64,000 nucleotides of DNA from JBKQVT01 sp963727245 (GCA_963727245.1 CAVSFO010000013.1:127097-191096); one strand, 5' to 3'; positions 30,657 to 41,080 are shown, counted from the first letter of the stretch. Numbers and translations: made by a program. Notes: generated by a model from the letters alone, not told the origin.

Positions 30657-31703
30657 TCACCGCCGGCAGCAGGCGCAGTGCTCGTTGGGCTTGATCTCGC
30701 GGCCGACCGCTTCCGCCACCCGGCTGCAAAGCCGCATCAACTCCTCGAACTGGACAAGATTCAGCGACTGGTAGCCGTCGCTCAGGGCGTTCTCCGGATC
30801 GGGATGCACTTCCACGATCAGGCCGTCGGCGCCGGCGGCAATCGCGGCCGCCGCCATCGGCGCGACCAGGTTGCTGTGGCCCGTGCCATGACTCGGATCG
30901 ACCACCACCGGCAAGTGCGTCCGCTCGTGCAGGTAAGGGACCGAAGCCAGGGTAAGCGAGAAGCGGGTGTGGGTCTCGAAGGTGCGGATGCCCCGCTCGC
31001 AGAGCATCACCTGCGGGTTGCCGGCGTTGAGGACGTACTCGGCGGCCAGCAGCAATTCGTCCATGGTGGCGCTGTACCCGCGCTTGAGCAACACCGGCTT
31101 GCCGGCCTCGCCGACGGCCTCCAGCAGGCGGTAGTTCTGCATGTTGCGGGCGCCGACCTGGAGCACGTCGGCATACTCGGCCACCAGGGGCACGTCGGTG
31201 GAGGAGATCACTTCGGTGACCACGGCCAGGCCGGTCTCCTCGCGGGCGGCGGCGAGGATCCGCAGCCCCTCTTCCTTCAGGCCTTGGAAGCTATAGGGGC
31301 TGGTGCGCGGTTTGAAGGCCCCGCCCCGCAAGGCCGTGGCGCCGGCGGCCTTGACCGCCCGGGCGGTGGCGATCATCTGCTCCTCGTCCTCGACGGAACA
31401 CGGCCCGGCGATCATGCCGACGTGGCTGTTGCCCACGGCCAGGCTGCCGGCCCGGACCACGGTCGGTTCGTTCTTCACCTCGCGGCTGGCGACCTTATAA
31501 GGGGCCAGGATCGGCACCACTTCGGCCACGCCCGGCCCGCTTTCCAGCGACTGGCGGAACTCGTCGCGTTTCTCGCCGATGGCGGCGATGACCGTTCGCT
31601 CCGTGCCGAAGATCGGGTGTGCCTTCAGTCCCAGCCGTTCGACTTGCCGTATCATGTGCTGGATCTCCTCGTTGCTGGCCCCTTTTTTCATCACGACGAT
31701 CAT
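30657..31703 (-). CDS. aroF: 3-deoxy-7-phosphoheptulonate (DAHP) synthase
   Basis: First enzyme of the shikimate pathway: condenses phosphoenolpyruvate and erythrose-4-phosphate. The start MIVVMKKGASNEEIQHMIRQ has AGGAG upstream. Residues 1-70 form the ferredoxin-like N-terminal domain found in the Thermotoga/Bacillus type, which in characterised enzymes mediates feedback inhibition by Tyr or Phe. The TIM barrel follows with GPCSVEDEEQM, LRGGAFKPRTSPYSFQG, LLKRGYSATMDE and VVDPSHGTGHSNLV. 348 residues, intact. The end CACCRR is unusual but outside the barrel. It is preceded by an attenuator-like leader (31768-31918), so expression is likely controlled by supply of aromatic aminoacyl-tRNA. The symbol is given by function; aroA, aroG and aroH are also used for this enzyme. 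Confidence 0.95.
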   Translation of the reverse strand: MIVVMKKGASNEEIQHMIRQVERLGLKAHPIFGTERTVIAAIGEKRDEFRQSLESGPGVAEVVPILAPYKVASREVKNEPTVVRAGSLAVGNSHVGMIAGPCSVEDEEQMIATARAVKAAGATALRGGAFKPRTSPYSFQGLKEEGLRILAAAREETGLAVVTEVISSTDVPLVAEYADVLQVGARNMQNYRLLEAVGEAGKPVLLKRGYSATMDELLLAAEYVLNAGNPQVMLCERGIRTFETHTRFSLTLASVPYLHERTHLPVVVDPSHGTGHSNLVAPMAAAAIAAGADGLIVEVHPDPENALSDGYQSLNLVQFEELMRLCSRVAEAVGREIKPNEHCACCRR

Positions 31704-31767
31704 GGAAAACACTCCTGCGCCGGGACTCGGAACCAATCCCTAAATCCCCAAATCCCTAAATCCCCAA

Positions 31768-31806
31768 TAAAAAAGCCCCGAGATCCAGGTGGGTCTCGGG
31801 GCTTTG
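31768..31806 (-). terminator. Intrinsic terminator in the DAHP synthase leader (attenuator)
   Basis: On the - strand AAAGCCCCGAGA pairs with TCTCGGGGCTTT around a 10-base loop and is followed directly by a T-run (TTTTTT). It lies between the leader peptide and the DAHP synthase start, 65 bases before that start. CGGGG in the end of the leader coding region is complementary to the CCCCG of the 5' arm and could form part of an antiterminator. Confidence 0.85.
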
Positions 31807-31831
31807 GTCTTGTGCTGGTTGTGTCTTAGGA

Positions 31832-31918
31832 CTACGAACCACCTCCGACCCCGCGACCGGGCGGGCTAAACCAGTACCAATAATAGGAGGTGCGAATCAC
31901 GTTCATTACATTACTCAT
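31832..31918 (-). CDS. Leader peptide for DAHP synthase, run of aromatic codons
   Basis: A 28-codon frame starting ATG at 31918 and ending TAG. It encodes SYYWYWFSPP near its middle: codons TAT TAT TGG TAC TGG TTT, i.e. Tyr-Tyr-Trp-Tyr-Trp-Phe in a row. All three aromatic products of the pathway controlled by the next gene are represented. The frame is followed by 26 bases and then an intrinsic terminator, the layout of classic ribosome-stalling attenuators (trpL, pheL). The ribosome site is weak (GGGTGA). A second in-frame ATG is at codon 5. I infer that shortage of any of the three charged tRNAs stalls the ribosome and allows read-through into DAHP synthase. Confidence 0.85.
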   Translation of the reverse strand: MSNVMNVIRTSYYWYWFSPPGRGVGGGS

Positions 31919-31954
31919 CGTCACCCAAAGCGGGAGAACTTGCGTAACACTCTT

Positions 31955-31983
31955 ATTTTTACACGGCCCGCGGAAAAAAGCAA
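31955..31983 (-). promoter_or_regulatory. Candidate promoter for the leader/DAHP synthase transcript
   Basis: On the - strand TTGCTT, a 17-base spacer, then AAAAAT, located 37 bases upstream of the leader ATG. The AT-rich stretch around it stands out from the surroundings. Confidence 0.4.
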
Positions 31984-32029
31984 GCGGATTTCTCGGGCCA
32001 GTCCCGGATTGCCCCCAGTATCCGTCCGC

Positions 32030-32197
32030 GGGTGGCCCCGATAGCTTCGCTATCGGGGTGCCGCAGGCACAAGAGGCCTTCGTGGCGTATTGAATCTCCT
32101 CTTGCGGCTCCGCCGCCCCGATAGCGGAGCTATCGGGGCCACCCGGGATCGCGAAGCTATCGGGCCACCCGGGATCGCGAGGCTATCGGGCCACCCG
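32030..32197. repeat. Dispersed repeat, GGTGGCCCCGATAGC family (copy B)
   Basis: GGGTGGCCCCGATAGCTTCG ... CACAAGAGGC ... CCTCTTGCGG ... TATCGGGGCCACCC, then two more short GGGATCGCGA(A/G)GCTATCGGG units. Copy A is at 13161. It fills the gap between the DAHP synthase leader and the next convergent gene end. Confidence 0.88.
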
Positions 32198-32221
32198 AGA
32201 GACACGACGACGAAGCGGGCG

Positions 32222-35200
32222 TTAATGCGGCTTCTCCGCCAGCAGGGCTTCCAGCTCGATTTGCACCGGCTGCGATTGCAGCACGATCAGGCACTGGGAC
32301 GCCGGATCGAAGTCGATCACCGCCGCCCCGCCGGCGTCGCTCCAGGTGGAGCCGCCGACGCGGCTCTTGATCTGCTCGATGAGGGCCGAAGCCGCCCGCG
32401 CTTTGGACGGCAGGCCCTCGACCTTGTAAAACTCCAGTTCCAGCCGGGCCATCAGGGCCTTGCGCGTGGTCACCTGGATCGTGCGCGAGTCGACGACGCG
32501 ATAGCCCAAGGCCAGCGGATCGAGCAACTGGGCCAGCGCCTCCGCCAGCGGCTTCTTCTGGACCTTCAACGACGCCTTCAGATCGTCGGCCAGGCCGGCG
32601 GCCCACAGCGCCGAGCGATCGACGACGATCTCCACGCCGGCCTGCTTCTTGAGAAAGACGAGGATCTCCGCCAGCGGCGCGGGGGGACTGAAGTTGACGG
32701 ACACCTCTTTGTCGAGCATCGCCCTGCCACGATCCCAACGGGTGGCCAAGTTGAATCGCTCGGGGGCCAACCGGCTGCGCGGGGGCTTGCCCTGCCCGAT
32801 GCGCAACTTCTCGCAGAAGGCGACGATCTGATCGTGGACGGCGCCGGTCTGCATGATGGCCAGCGCCCCGGTCGTCGCGCAGCGAACCGCGCCCGCCGTG
32901 AATCTGCCAGGACTCGGGCGCCACGAATTCCTGGATCAGGCCCGCCAGTTCCGCCACCCCCTTGGCGTCGCCGCCGGTCAGGTCGGAGATGGTATAGTGC
33001 ACCAGGCGGAGGGTTTCGCGATACTCGGCCGGACTGGTGACCAGCACCCGGCCGGCGTCGGCAACGAGGGCGAGCTTGCGGGCGGCCAGGATCGCTTCCA
33101 GGGCCTTGCCGACGGTCGTCGCTTTCAGCCGCACGCTCACCGGATCGCGCAGCGATACTCCGGCCGCCGCCAGGGCGTCCGGATCGATCGTGATCGGCAA
33201 CGCGCTCAGCGACGACAACGTGTCGATCGCCTCGCCCAAGGACACGTCGGGAAGCTCGATCTCGGGGATCTTGCCGGCCAAGCGGGCCTCCACGTCGATC
33301 GCCGCGGCGGCATGTCCCGGGGCTTCCGGCGCGGCGGGCTTGTGCCTCGCCTTGTCCGCTCCGGCCGTATGCTCCTGCCCCGGCGTGGCGTCCTCCGGCG
33401 GGCCGATCTCGGGCCCTTGACCGGCCGGACCGGCGGCGGCCGGCTTGACCTCCAAGGCGGCCGCCGTGACCTCGTTGCTGCCGTGGATCGTGGCCAACTG
33501 CTCCAGCACGCGGGGATCGACGTCCTTCGAGATGAAGCGGACGGCGCCGTCGGCCATGCCGGCCGACATGCCGTCGGCCTGCCCGCTGCCAAAACCGTCC
33601 GGTCCGTTCACGTAGGGCCGCTGCGTCAGGGCCCGCACGGTGCCGTCGCCGCCGGCCGCCCAGGCGCCGCAGCGGTCGGTCACGCCCAGGACGGCAATGG
33701 TGTTGGAAGCGCCGCGGGTAATGTCCTCCACGCGGGTGCTGCGGCCATAGCCGAAGACCCCGGCCTTTGGATCGTCCGCCTTCAGGCTTCCGGCGGCGGG
33801 CCCGACCCCGGCCACGCCCACGTAATGCGTGACGGGAAAGCCTGCTTCCGTCCGGGCCGGCCCCAGCACCGGGTTGACCACTTCCGGCAGCGGCCGCTGG
33901 GTCACGGGGCGGTTCTGCGCTGTTCCAGGAATAGCCGAAGTCCAACTGCTCCTTCCAATCGGGATGGCCGAAATAGGGCAGCAGCGCGGCAATCCAACTC
34001 AGTCGCGTTTCCGGCGGCAGCAACGTGCCGCCGACGGCGCCGGCGGGGAAGCGGCCCTCCGTCTTCTGGCATTCCAGCAGCTTGCCCACGATGTGGGCAT
34101 GGTTCTTTTCATCGACCCGGCGCCCCGCCGCCAGCCAGTCGCCGCGCATGGCGGGAAAGCCGTCGATGGCCGCCGCGGCCAGCGTCAACGGGGGCCGCGG
34201 CCAGTTCCATCGCATCCAGACAATCCCGTCGGCGACCTGAAATTGGGCGCCATCCAGGGCGGTCTCGCCGTCTTCCAGCACCATCCGATAGGGGTCGGCG
34301 GCCGGGACCCGTTTGCCCGCTTCGAGGGCGTCCTGCAGCGCGTTCGGCCTGCTTGGGCAGCAGCCGTTTGACCGACCGCCGCAACTCCTCCGCGTCCGAG
34401 CGGACCTTCTCGGCGGCCGTTTCGCTTTCGCAAACCAGCGCCAACTCGCTCCGCGACGGATCGGACCAATAGAGGGTGCAGCCCAGCCCCACGGGACTTT
34501 CGCAAAGCTCATGCCAGAGGGGTTTCCGCGGCGGCCACACGTCCAAGAGGGCCGTGGGCAGTTTCCAGCGGGCCTCCCTGGCCGCCGCCAGATCGACCAA
34601 CAACATGGCATCGGCATCGAGAGCGACCGCGCCCAGGAGCCGGCCCAGCGGTCGGCTTTCCAACTTGGCGTCGGCCCGCCGCCCCAGGCCGCGCAGCAGC
34701 GATTCGTCGCCGGTGACAATCGTCTGACGATCGACGACCAGCAGCGGGTTCGGCCACGTAGCGGCGGGCAGGCGGCGGCAAGCCAAACCGGCGATGCCCA
34801 CGTCGGCCGCTTCGCCGCTGTGCGCCAGGGCGTCGGTGTTATGGTCCGGCGCCAATTCCAGGACCACTACGCTGCGCTCCGGCCAAATGGCCAGATCGCT
34901 GGCGGCCCAGGTCAACCGCTGCACGCCGTCGAGCGTAAGCCCCAGGCTCCGCAGCAGGGCGTCGATCGGGACGTGCCCCAGCAGCTCAAGCTGGCGAATC
35001 GACTTCTCCGCCTGCGGCTGCGATGCCAATTGCTTTGCGTGCACGCTGAACACCAGGGCTGTGCGATCGGGCAACCAGCGGCGATCGAGGCGGGGATTCG
35101 GGAGCGAAGGCGGCGGCTTGGGCACGCCTTGGGGCGACTGCACAGCCACCGCCTTTGCCGGCGGCTCGACCGCGGCCTTGCGATGACGGTGCGAAGCCAC

Positions 35201-35875
35201 GATGGACCAGACGGCCACGATCAGCCCCAAGCCGACCAACGGGGCGGAACCCAGCACAAGCCAGCGGGCCCAGGCGAAGTTCGCCATCCCCAGCCAACCC
35301 AGCGCAGGGGCGGTCGGCGCAGCTTCCAGCGTGGCGCCAACCTCCATCGGTGCGGCGATCGCGACCACCGTGGCGGCACTGGCCGGCGGCGGCGCCGACG
35401 GCCCCGCGGCGCCCGGCGGCGGGCAGAAGGCCGCCGCCAGCACCGTCGAGCTGCCGGAGAGCAACGCCGGATCGCCCTTGGCGGAGAAAGGACCGGCGGC
35501 CGGGGAAGAAACCGCTTTGCTCGGCAGCGGCGGTGGCGGCGCCGGTTTTGCCGGCACCGCTGCCGCAAGGCGGCGGCCAATGTTCGAGTCGCTCCCGGCC
35601 GTCAACGCCGGCTGCCCGGCGCCCGCCTTCGTCCCCGCGCCCTCGGGCTGGCCCGGCGTTTTCTGCCGCGGCTGTTCGGGCTGGCCTGCCGGCTTCGCCC
35701 GGCCAGGCTCGGGGCGGCCTTCCGGCTGGGGCGGCTTCCAGCCCAGGGGCGGCACGATCTGGACCATGCTGCCGCATTTCGGGCATTCCTGGATCGAGCC
35801 GATGACTGCCGCGCTCCGCACCGTCAGCCGGGCGCGGCAGGTCGTACAGGTGATGGAGAACAGCGCCTTGTCCAC
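32222..35875 (-). CDS. Zinc-ribbon/DUF1559-like/STN-repeat membrane protein, frame broken three times
   Basis: Large multi-domain protein, about 1,215 residues. GTG start chosen because DKALFSITCTTCRARL begins a two-Cys-pair zinc ribbon (CTTC ... CPKC). A Pro/Ala-rich linker and one membrane helix (WLVLGSAPLVGLGLIVAVWS) follow. The middle resembles the DUF1559 C-terminal domain (FGYSWNSAEPP, VGVAGVGPAAG, ASNTIAVLGVTD, AGMADGAVRFISKDVDP). The last third has two STN/secretin-N-like repeats (IPEIELPDVSLGEAIDTLSS; VSVNFSPPAPLAEILVFLKK). Frames shift near 34350, 33925 and 32885. DUF1559 proteins in planctomycetes usually have a pseudopilin-like N-terminus, which is absent here. Role unknown; envelope or surface function inferred. 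Confidence 0.7.
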
Positions 35876-36136
35876 GGTTCCGCTTGCGGCTTGAAAAGAG
35901 CCCCCCTGCCCCACGAGGTGGGCCTCCCGCAATTGTACGTTTTTTTGCGGCCGTTGTCACCCACGATCCCTAACCCCATCAAGCTAAATCGTGGGAATCG
36001 CGCCAATATATTCCCCGCAATAATCCGCCCTTTCGCCGCGATTCTCATGGTAGAGACCGTCCACGCGGACGACCGGATTCCAGGGGACCGCCGGCTTTTT
36101 CAAGAGGTCCTCGCCGCGACAGAGGAGGCAGACGCC

Positions 36137-37782
36137 ATGGTCCAAACGGCCATCAACTCCACGCCGTTGGAGGATCGCGAGGATGAGTGCGACAACCCAA
36201 CCTGGTCGGAGCAGTTCAGCGACTGGATGCACACGGAACTCATCTGGTATGCCAGCAGTTTCACTTTTCACTTGCTGGCACTCTGTGGCCTGCTGTTGCT
36301 GGGCAGCCGCGCCGCCCGAATCGTCGTCGACGCCGAGCCGAACATCCTGACCAGCCAAACCGTGGAAGCGGCGAAGCCGGGCCCCGACATCGACGCTTCC
36401 GGCGAGGAGCCCCAGCCTCCGCCGGCTGAGAAGCCGGATGATCCGCCTCCGCCCGCGGAAAACCGGCAGCCCCAGTCCGGCGGCCTGATCGAAATCAAGT
36501 TCGACAACCAAAAAGAGTTTGTCCCGGGCGGCAACCATACGCCCTTTGTCATCCCGGGCCCGCCCGACGGCAGCCGGGCGCCTCTCAGTGTCACGGCGGT
36601 CGGACCGGGCGCCCGGCTGCGCGGCCCGGGCGGCGCGGGAGACGATTGGAACAGCAACAAACCCTTCGCCTGGCGCGGACCGGGAGACGGGCCGGGCCAT
36701 GGCTGGCAACGCGGCGGGGGCGGCACCGGCATCACTCCCCGCGAGGAGTTCGCCGTTCTGCGGGCGCTGGACTGGCTGGCGCGGCATCAATTGCCCGACG
36801 GAAATTGGAGCCTGAGGAACTACACGCACCGCTGCACCGACGCCTCGTGCTCCGGCCCGGGCAGCGTAGAGGCCGACGCCGCGGCCACGGCGATGGGGCT
36901 GCTGCCATTCCTGGCCCACGGCGAGACCCACAAGAACTACGGCAAGCACGTCCACGTCATCACCAACGGACTGGTCTGGCTGGTGCGGCATCAGAAGCCC
37001 GACGGCGATCTGTCGGCCGGCGCCGAGCAGCAGATGTACGCCCATGCCCTGGCCACCATCACGCTCTGCGAGGCCTTCGGGATGACGAAGGACACGCACG
37101 TGGGCGCGGCGGCCCAGGCGGCGGTGGATTTCATCGTGGCGGCGCAAAACCGCCAGACCGGCGGCTGGCGCTACCATCCCGGCGACGAGGGGGACACCTC
37201 GGTCTTGGGCTGGCAGATCATGGCCCTGAGAAGCGCGCAACTGGCCAAGCTGAAAGTCGCCCTTCCCACCATGGACGCGGCGGGAAAATTCCTCAACTCC
37301 GTCGGCCAGGGCTATCACGGCGCCCAGGTACCTCCTACCAGCCGGGCGGAGCCGCCACGCCGGCCATGACTGCCGTCGGCCTGCTCTGCCGCCAATACCT
37401 CGGCGCCAAGCGCGACGATCCCCTCATGGCCGACGGCACCGCCTACCTGTTGGCCCACTTGCCGGAGGCCAGCCTCCACAATCTCTACTACTGGTATTAC
37501 GCCACGATGGTCATGCACAACATCGACCACGAGCCCTGGGATGTCTGGAACCGCAAGATGCGGCGGCTGTTCGTCGACACCCAGAACGTCGATCCCAAGC
37601 GCTGCGCCCGGGGAAGCTGGGACCCCAACGGCCCGACCAAGGACCAATGGGGCGACCACGGCGGGCGGCTCATGATGACCAGCCTGTCGGCCTTGACGCT
37701 GGAGGTTTATTATCGCTATCTGCCGCTGTACGCGCTCGACGGCCGGCCCGCTGTGCCCGGCACCGTTGCCGAACCAAAGTAG
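36137..37782 (+). CDS. Membrane-anchored squalene-cyclase-repeat protein, frame broken once
   Basis: About 550 residues. The start at 36137 has AGGAGG eight bases upstream; an in-frame ATG at 36047 lacks one. One membrane helix (SSFTFHLLALCGLLLLGSRA) near residue 50 precedes a long Pro/Gly-rich linker and then a prenyltransferase/squalene-oxidase-repeat alpha-toroid: ALDWLARHQLPDGNWSL, NGLVWLVRHQKPDGDLS, AVDFIVAAQNRQTGGWRYHP. The frame shifts near 37328. Planctomycetes have many such proteins whose function is not known; it is not a cyclase I can identify, since no DXDD-type motif is evident. The stop TAG is supplied by the first bases of a family 1 repeat. Confidence 0.75.
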
Positions 37783-37851
37783 GGTGGGACGAGCGGAGCG
37801 AAGTCCCACCATTTTACGCGGGAATCGTGGTGGGACTTCGTCCCACCCTAC
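37779..37851. repeat. Dispersed palindromic repeat, family 1 (diverged copy F)
   Basis: GTAGGGTGGGACGAGCGGAG ... TCGTCCCACCCTAC. Variant bases change on both arms together, keeping the hairpin. The TAG in it is the stop codon of the preceding gene. TTTCCGCAACAGAAACG follows at 37863. Confidence 0.9.
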
Positions 37852-37995
37852 CCGATGCGGACTTTCCGCAACAGAAACGAATTAGCGGTTGCAACGGTTG
37901 TAACTGGACTTTTGCAAATGCCGGCCCTCTCCCAACCAACCTGCGGCCGGTGCCCGGAGAGGGTGGCGTTGCCGAGCGACATGCTACGATTATGC

Positions 37996-39111
37996 ATGGC
38001 CAAAGCAAATCTGCGCGTGCTGGTGGTGGACGACTCGGCGGTGATTCGGGAACTCCTTTGCGACCACATCGCCAGGCTCCCGGGCATGGAAGTGGCGGGC
38101 ACGGCCGGCGACGGCCGGCAGGCCCTGGAGATGGTCGAGTCGCTGCAGCCCGACGTGGTCACGCTGGACATTCAAATGCCGGTCATGGACGGCCTGGAGA
38201 CGCTGGACGCCTTGCTGGCGCGGCGGCCGGTGCCCGTCATCATGATTCACGCGCTGAGCCAGCGGGGGGCCGATATTACGCTGGAGGCCCTCAACCGCGG
38301 CGCCTTGGACTATCTGCCCAAGCCCAACGGCGCGGAAACGGCGCCGGCGTTCGCTGAAGAACTGTCGCGGAAGATCCGGGCCGCGGCGGGGGCCGACGTG
38401 CGGCGGATTCTGGAAATCCGCCGCCAGCGGCAGACTCGCGGCGTCGGGTCGCCCTTCCCCGCCGCTCCGGCCAAGCCCGCCCCCGCGACCGGCGGCCAAC
38501 TCGCGGCCGCCTGCATTGCCATCGGCATTTCCACCGGCGGCCCGCCGGCGCTGGCCCGATTGTTCGAGGCCCTGGAGCCGCCCATGCCGCCGATCATCGT
38601 CGTGCAACACATGCCGCCCAATTTCACCAAATCGCTGGCCTGGAGACTGAACTCGCTCTCGCCGCTGGCCGTCAAGGAGGCCGAGGACGCCGACGTGTTG
38701 CAGGCCGGGCACGTCTACATCGCCCCCGGTGGAAGGCACCTGCAACTCCGCCGCCGGGGCCAAACGGTGCGGCTGGCCGTCGGCGACGGTCCGCCCGTCA
38801 GCGGCCATAAGCCGTCGGCCGACGTGATGATGCAAGGCGCCGCCGAAATCTTCGGCCCGCGCCTGCTGGGCGTCATCATGACCGGCATGGGCCACGACGG
38901 CGTCGCCGGCTGCGCCGCCGTCCGCGCCGCCGGCGGCTACGTGCTGGGCCAGGATGAAGCCACCTCCGACGTCTACGGGATGAACAAGGTAGCCTGGGTG
39001 CAGGGCCACGTGGACCAGCAATTCGCCCTCGACGGCGCCGCCCGCATCATCCGCTTGCAAGCCAGCCGCGGCTGGCATTCGGCGCCGGCGGCGGCCGCCG
39101 TCTCGAAATAG
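37996..39111 (+). CDS. cheB: CheB-type protein-glutamate methylesterase/glutaminase
   Basis: Response regulator fused to a methylesterase that demethylates chemoreceptors. Receiver domain residues 1-120: VLVVDDSAVIRELLCDHI with the acidic pair, phosphoacceptor Asp in DVVTLDIQMPVMDGLET, and Lys in LDYLPKPNG. A linker follows, then the catalytic domain with Ser in AIGISTGGPPALARL, His in VVQHMPPNFT and Asp in TGMGHDGVAG. 371 residues, intact. The receiver's usual Ser/Thr region reads MIHALSQRGA, where most CheB have VSSLT; the His is unusual. No cheA, cheR or receptor gene is nearby, so it stands alone between a secreted protein and a kinase. An in-frame ATG at 37981 is also possible. Confidence 0.9.
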   Translation: MAKANLRVLVVDDSAVIRELLCDHIARLPGMEVAGTAGDGRQALEMVESLQPDVVTLDIQMPVMDGLETLDALLARRPVPVIMIHALSQRGADITLEALNRGALDYLPKPNGAETAPAFAEELSRKIRAAAGADVRRILEIRRQRQTRGVGSPFPAAPAKPAPATGGQLAAACIAIGISTGGPPALARLFEALEPPMPPIIVVQHMPPNFTKSLAWRLNSLSPLAVKEAEDADVLQAGHVYIAPGGRHLQLRRRGQTVRLAVGDGPPVSGHKPSADVMMQGAAEIFGPRLLGVIMTGMGHDGVAGCAAVRAAGGYVLGQDEATSDVYGMNKVAWVQGHVDQQFALDGAARIIRLQASRGWHSAPAAAAVSK

Positions 39112-39330
39112 CGAAAAATGTCGGGAAAACCAGGCAGTCCACCGGCAGCCTTGCCCCCCGTACCACCCGCTGGTATTCTGGAACTCCCTGTGCTATCATA
39201 GAGTTTGGAATCTGGGAGCGATCGGTGCGGGACTGCCGCGCGGATGTCACAAGGGCATCGGCGGAGTCATGAGGCCCAGGGCCCTGCGCGTTGGACGTGC
39301 AGGATCGGGCCCGAAATTCGCTGGGCAGGC

Positions 39331-40881
39331 ATGGCCAGATTGAACGTCGACACTTTTCTTGACTTGGTGCGCCGCAGCCGGTTGGTGGAAGAAGACCAAC
39401 TCAGCGCCGCGCTGTCGGAACTGAAACGGCAAGGCGGCGACCAACTGCCCGGCGACGCCGACGCGGTGGCCAGCCACCTGGTCCAGTCCGGCCTGCTTAC
39501 CCGCTGGCAGGCCGACAGGCTGCTGGAAGGCCGCCATCACGGCTTCTTCCTGGGCAAATACAAGCTTTTGAGCATGTTGGGCGCCGGCGGCATGAGCACG
39601 GTCTACCTGGCCGAACACGTCCTCATGCAGCGGCGGGTGGCGATCAAGGTGCTGCCCAAGCAGCGGGTGGCCGACACCAGCTACCTGGCCCGCTTTCAGC
39701 GCGAGGCCCAGGCGGCAGCCACCCTGGACCATCGCAATATCGTGCGGGTGTATGACGTTCGACAACGCGGGCGACATCCATTACCTGGTAATGGAATACG
39801 TCGAGGGGCGCGACCTGCAGCAGATCGTCAAGCAGGACGGCCCGCTCGAGCCCGCCATCGCCGTCGAGTACCTCCGCCAGGCGGCCGAGGGACTGTCCCA
39901 CGCCCATCAGTCCGGGCTGATCCACCGCGACATCAAGCCGGCCAACCTGATGGTCGATCAAAGGAACGTCGTCAAGGTGCTCGACCTGGGGTTGGCCCTG
40001 TTTGCCGACGAGGAGCGGGCGTCGCTGACGGTGGCCTACGACGAGAACGTGCTGGGGACGGCCGACTACCTGTCGCCGGAACAGGCGCTGAACAGCCACG
40101 GCGTCGACGCCCGGACCGACATTTACAGCCTGGGCTGCGCCTTGTACTACCTGTTGACCGGTCATCCGCCGTTTCCCGACGGCACCTTGCCGCAGCGCCT
40201 GATGGCGCACCAGAAGTCGGCCCCGGCCGACATCGGCCTGGAAAATCCCCATGTCCCGCCGGACCTGATCGAGATCTGCAACACGATGATGGCAAAGAAG
40301 CCGGATCGCCGCTATCAGACGGCCCAGGAGGTCGCCGACGTGCTGTCGGGCTGGCTGACCGCCCACGGACACGGCAGTTCCTTGCTGGGCGGCAGCGGCT
40401 CGCGGCCCAAGGGCGGCACGTCGTCGCGTCGCGGCCTGCCGGTCGCCCGCCGCGATTACTCCGGCGAAGACGCCCGCCCGGCCACGCTGGCCAAAACCGA
40501 GCAAGATCTATCCGCCGCCGACACCATGAGCAACGCCGACCGGCCGACCGTCAAAGGGCCGCCACCGATCCCCATGCACGCGCGGGCCAGTGATCCTTCC
40601 GAGTCCGACATCGGCCGCAAATCCGCGCGGTCAAGCACCTGCCCATGGCCACGCCGCTGGAGACGGAGATCGGGCCGGCCTCGGAGTTCGTCATTCCCAT
40701 CGACGATCTGCTGGCGGCCAGCCGCCCCCGCTCGCCCGCTCCCGAGGTCACCGACGAGCAGATGGACGCCTATCGCCGCCGCCGCCAGAACCCGCTGCCC
40801 AATTGGGTCTGGTACGCCATCGGGGCCGCCCTGCTGGTGGGCGCACTCCTGCTGGTGGTGCTGATCCGGAAAAACTTCTAA
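39331..40881 (+). CDS. PknB-type Ser/Thr protein kinase with C-terminal membrane helix, frame broken twice
   Basis: Eukaryotic-type kinase, about 515 residues. The first 80 residues (VDTFLDLVRRSRLVEEDQLS ... RWQADRLLEGRHHGFFLG) are the helical domain that often precedes planctomycete kinases. Kinase domain: LGAGGMSTVYLAEH (Gly loop), VAIKVLPK (Lys), HRDIKPANLM (catalytic loop), VLDLGLAL (DLG replacing DFG), GTADYLSPEQ. A linker follows and then one membrane helix near the end (WVWYAIGAALLVGALLLVVL), so the kinase faces the cytoplasm with almost no extracytoplasmic part. Frames shift near 39757 and 40620. Substrates unknown. Confidence 0.88.
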
Positions 40882-40884
40882 GCG

Positions 40885-41060
40885 AACCGCCGGGCACGGA
40901 GTACCTGACCTACTCCCGTAGGGTGGGTCGAGCGCAGCGAGCCCCACCAAAATCCGTGACGACCCGGTGGTGGGGCTCGCTGCGCTCGACCCACCCTACG
41001 ACCTGACGACCGTTGGGCGGGCCAGGCGAACCGTCAGGCACGCCCGTGCCTGACCTACCC
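40885..41060. repeat. Family 1 repeat (copy G) flanked by GTCAGGCACG-type repeats
   Basis: A GGGCACGGAGTACCTGACCT unit, then GTAGGGTGGGTCGAGCGCAG ... CGACCCACCCTAC (40918-40999), then GTCAGGCACGCCCGTGCCTG followed by ACCTACCC. Three hairpins in a row between the convergent kinase and larE genes. Confidence 0.88.
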
Positions 41061-41080
41061 GATCTTCAGCAGGCCGGCCT

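Noticed and set aside
34313..36136. A long upstream extension of the squalene-cyclase-repeat gene
   Set aside because: It is antisense to the conserved zinc-ribbon/DUF1559-like gene; the start with AGGAGG is at 36137.
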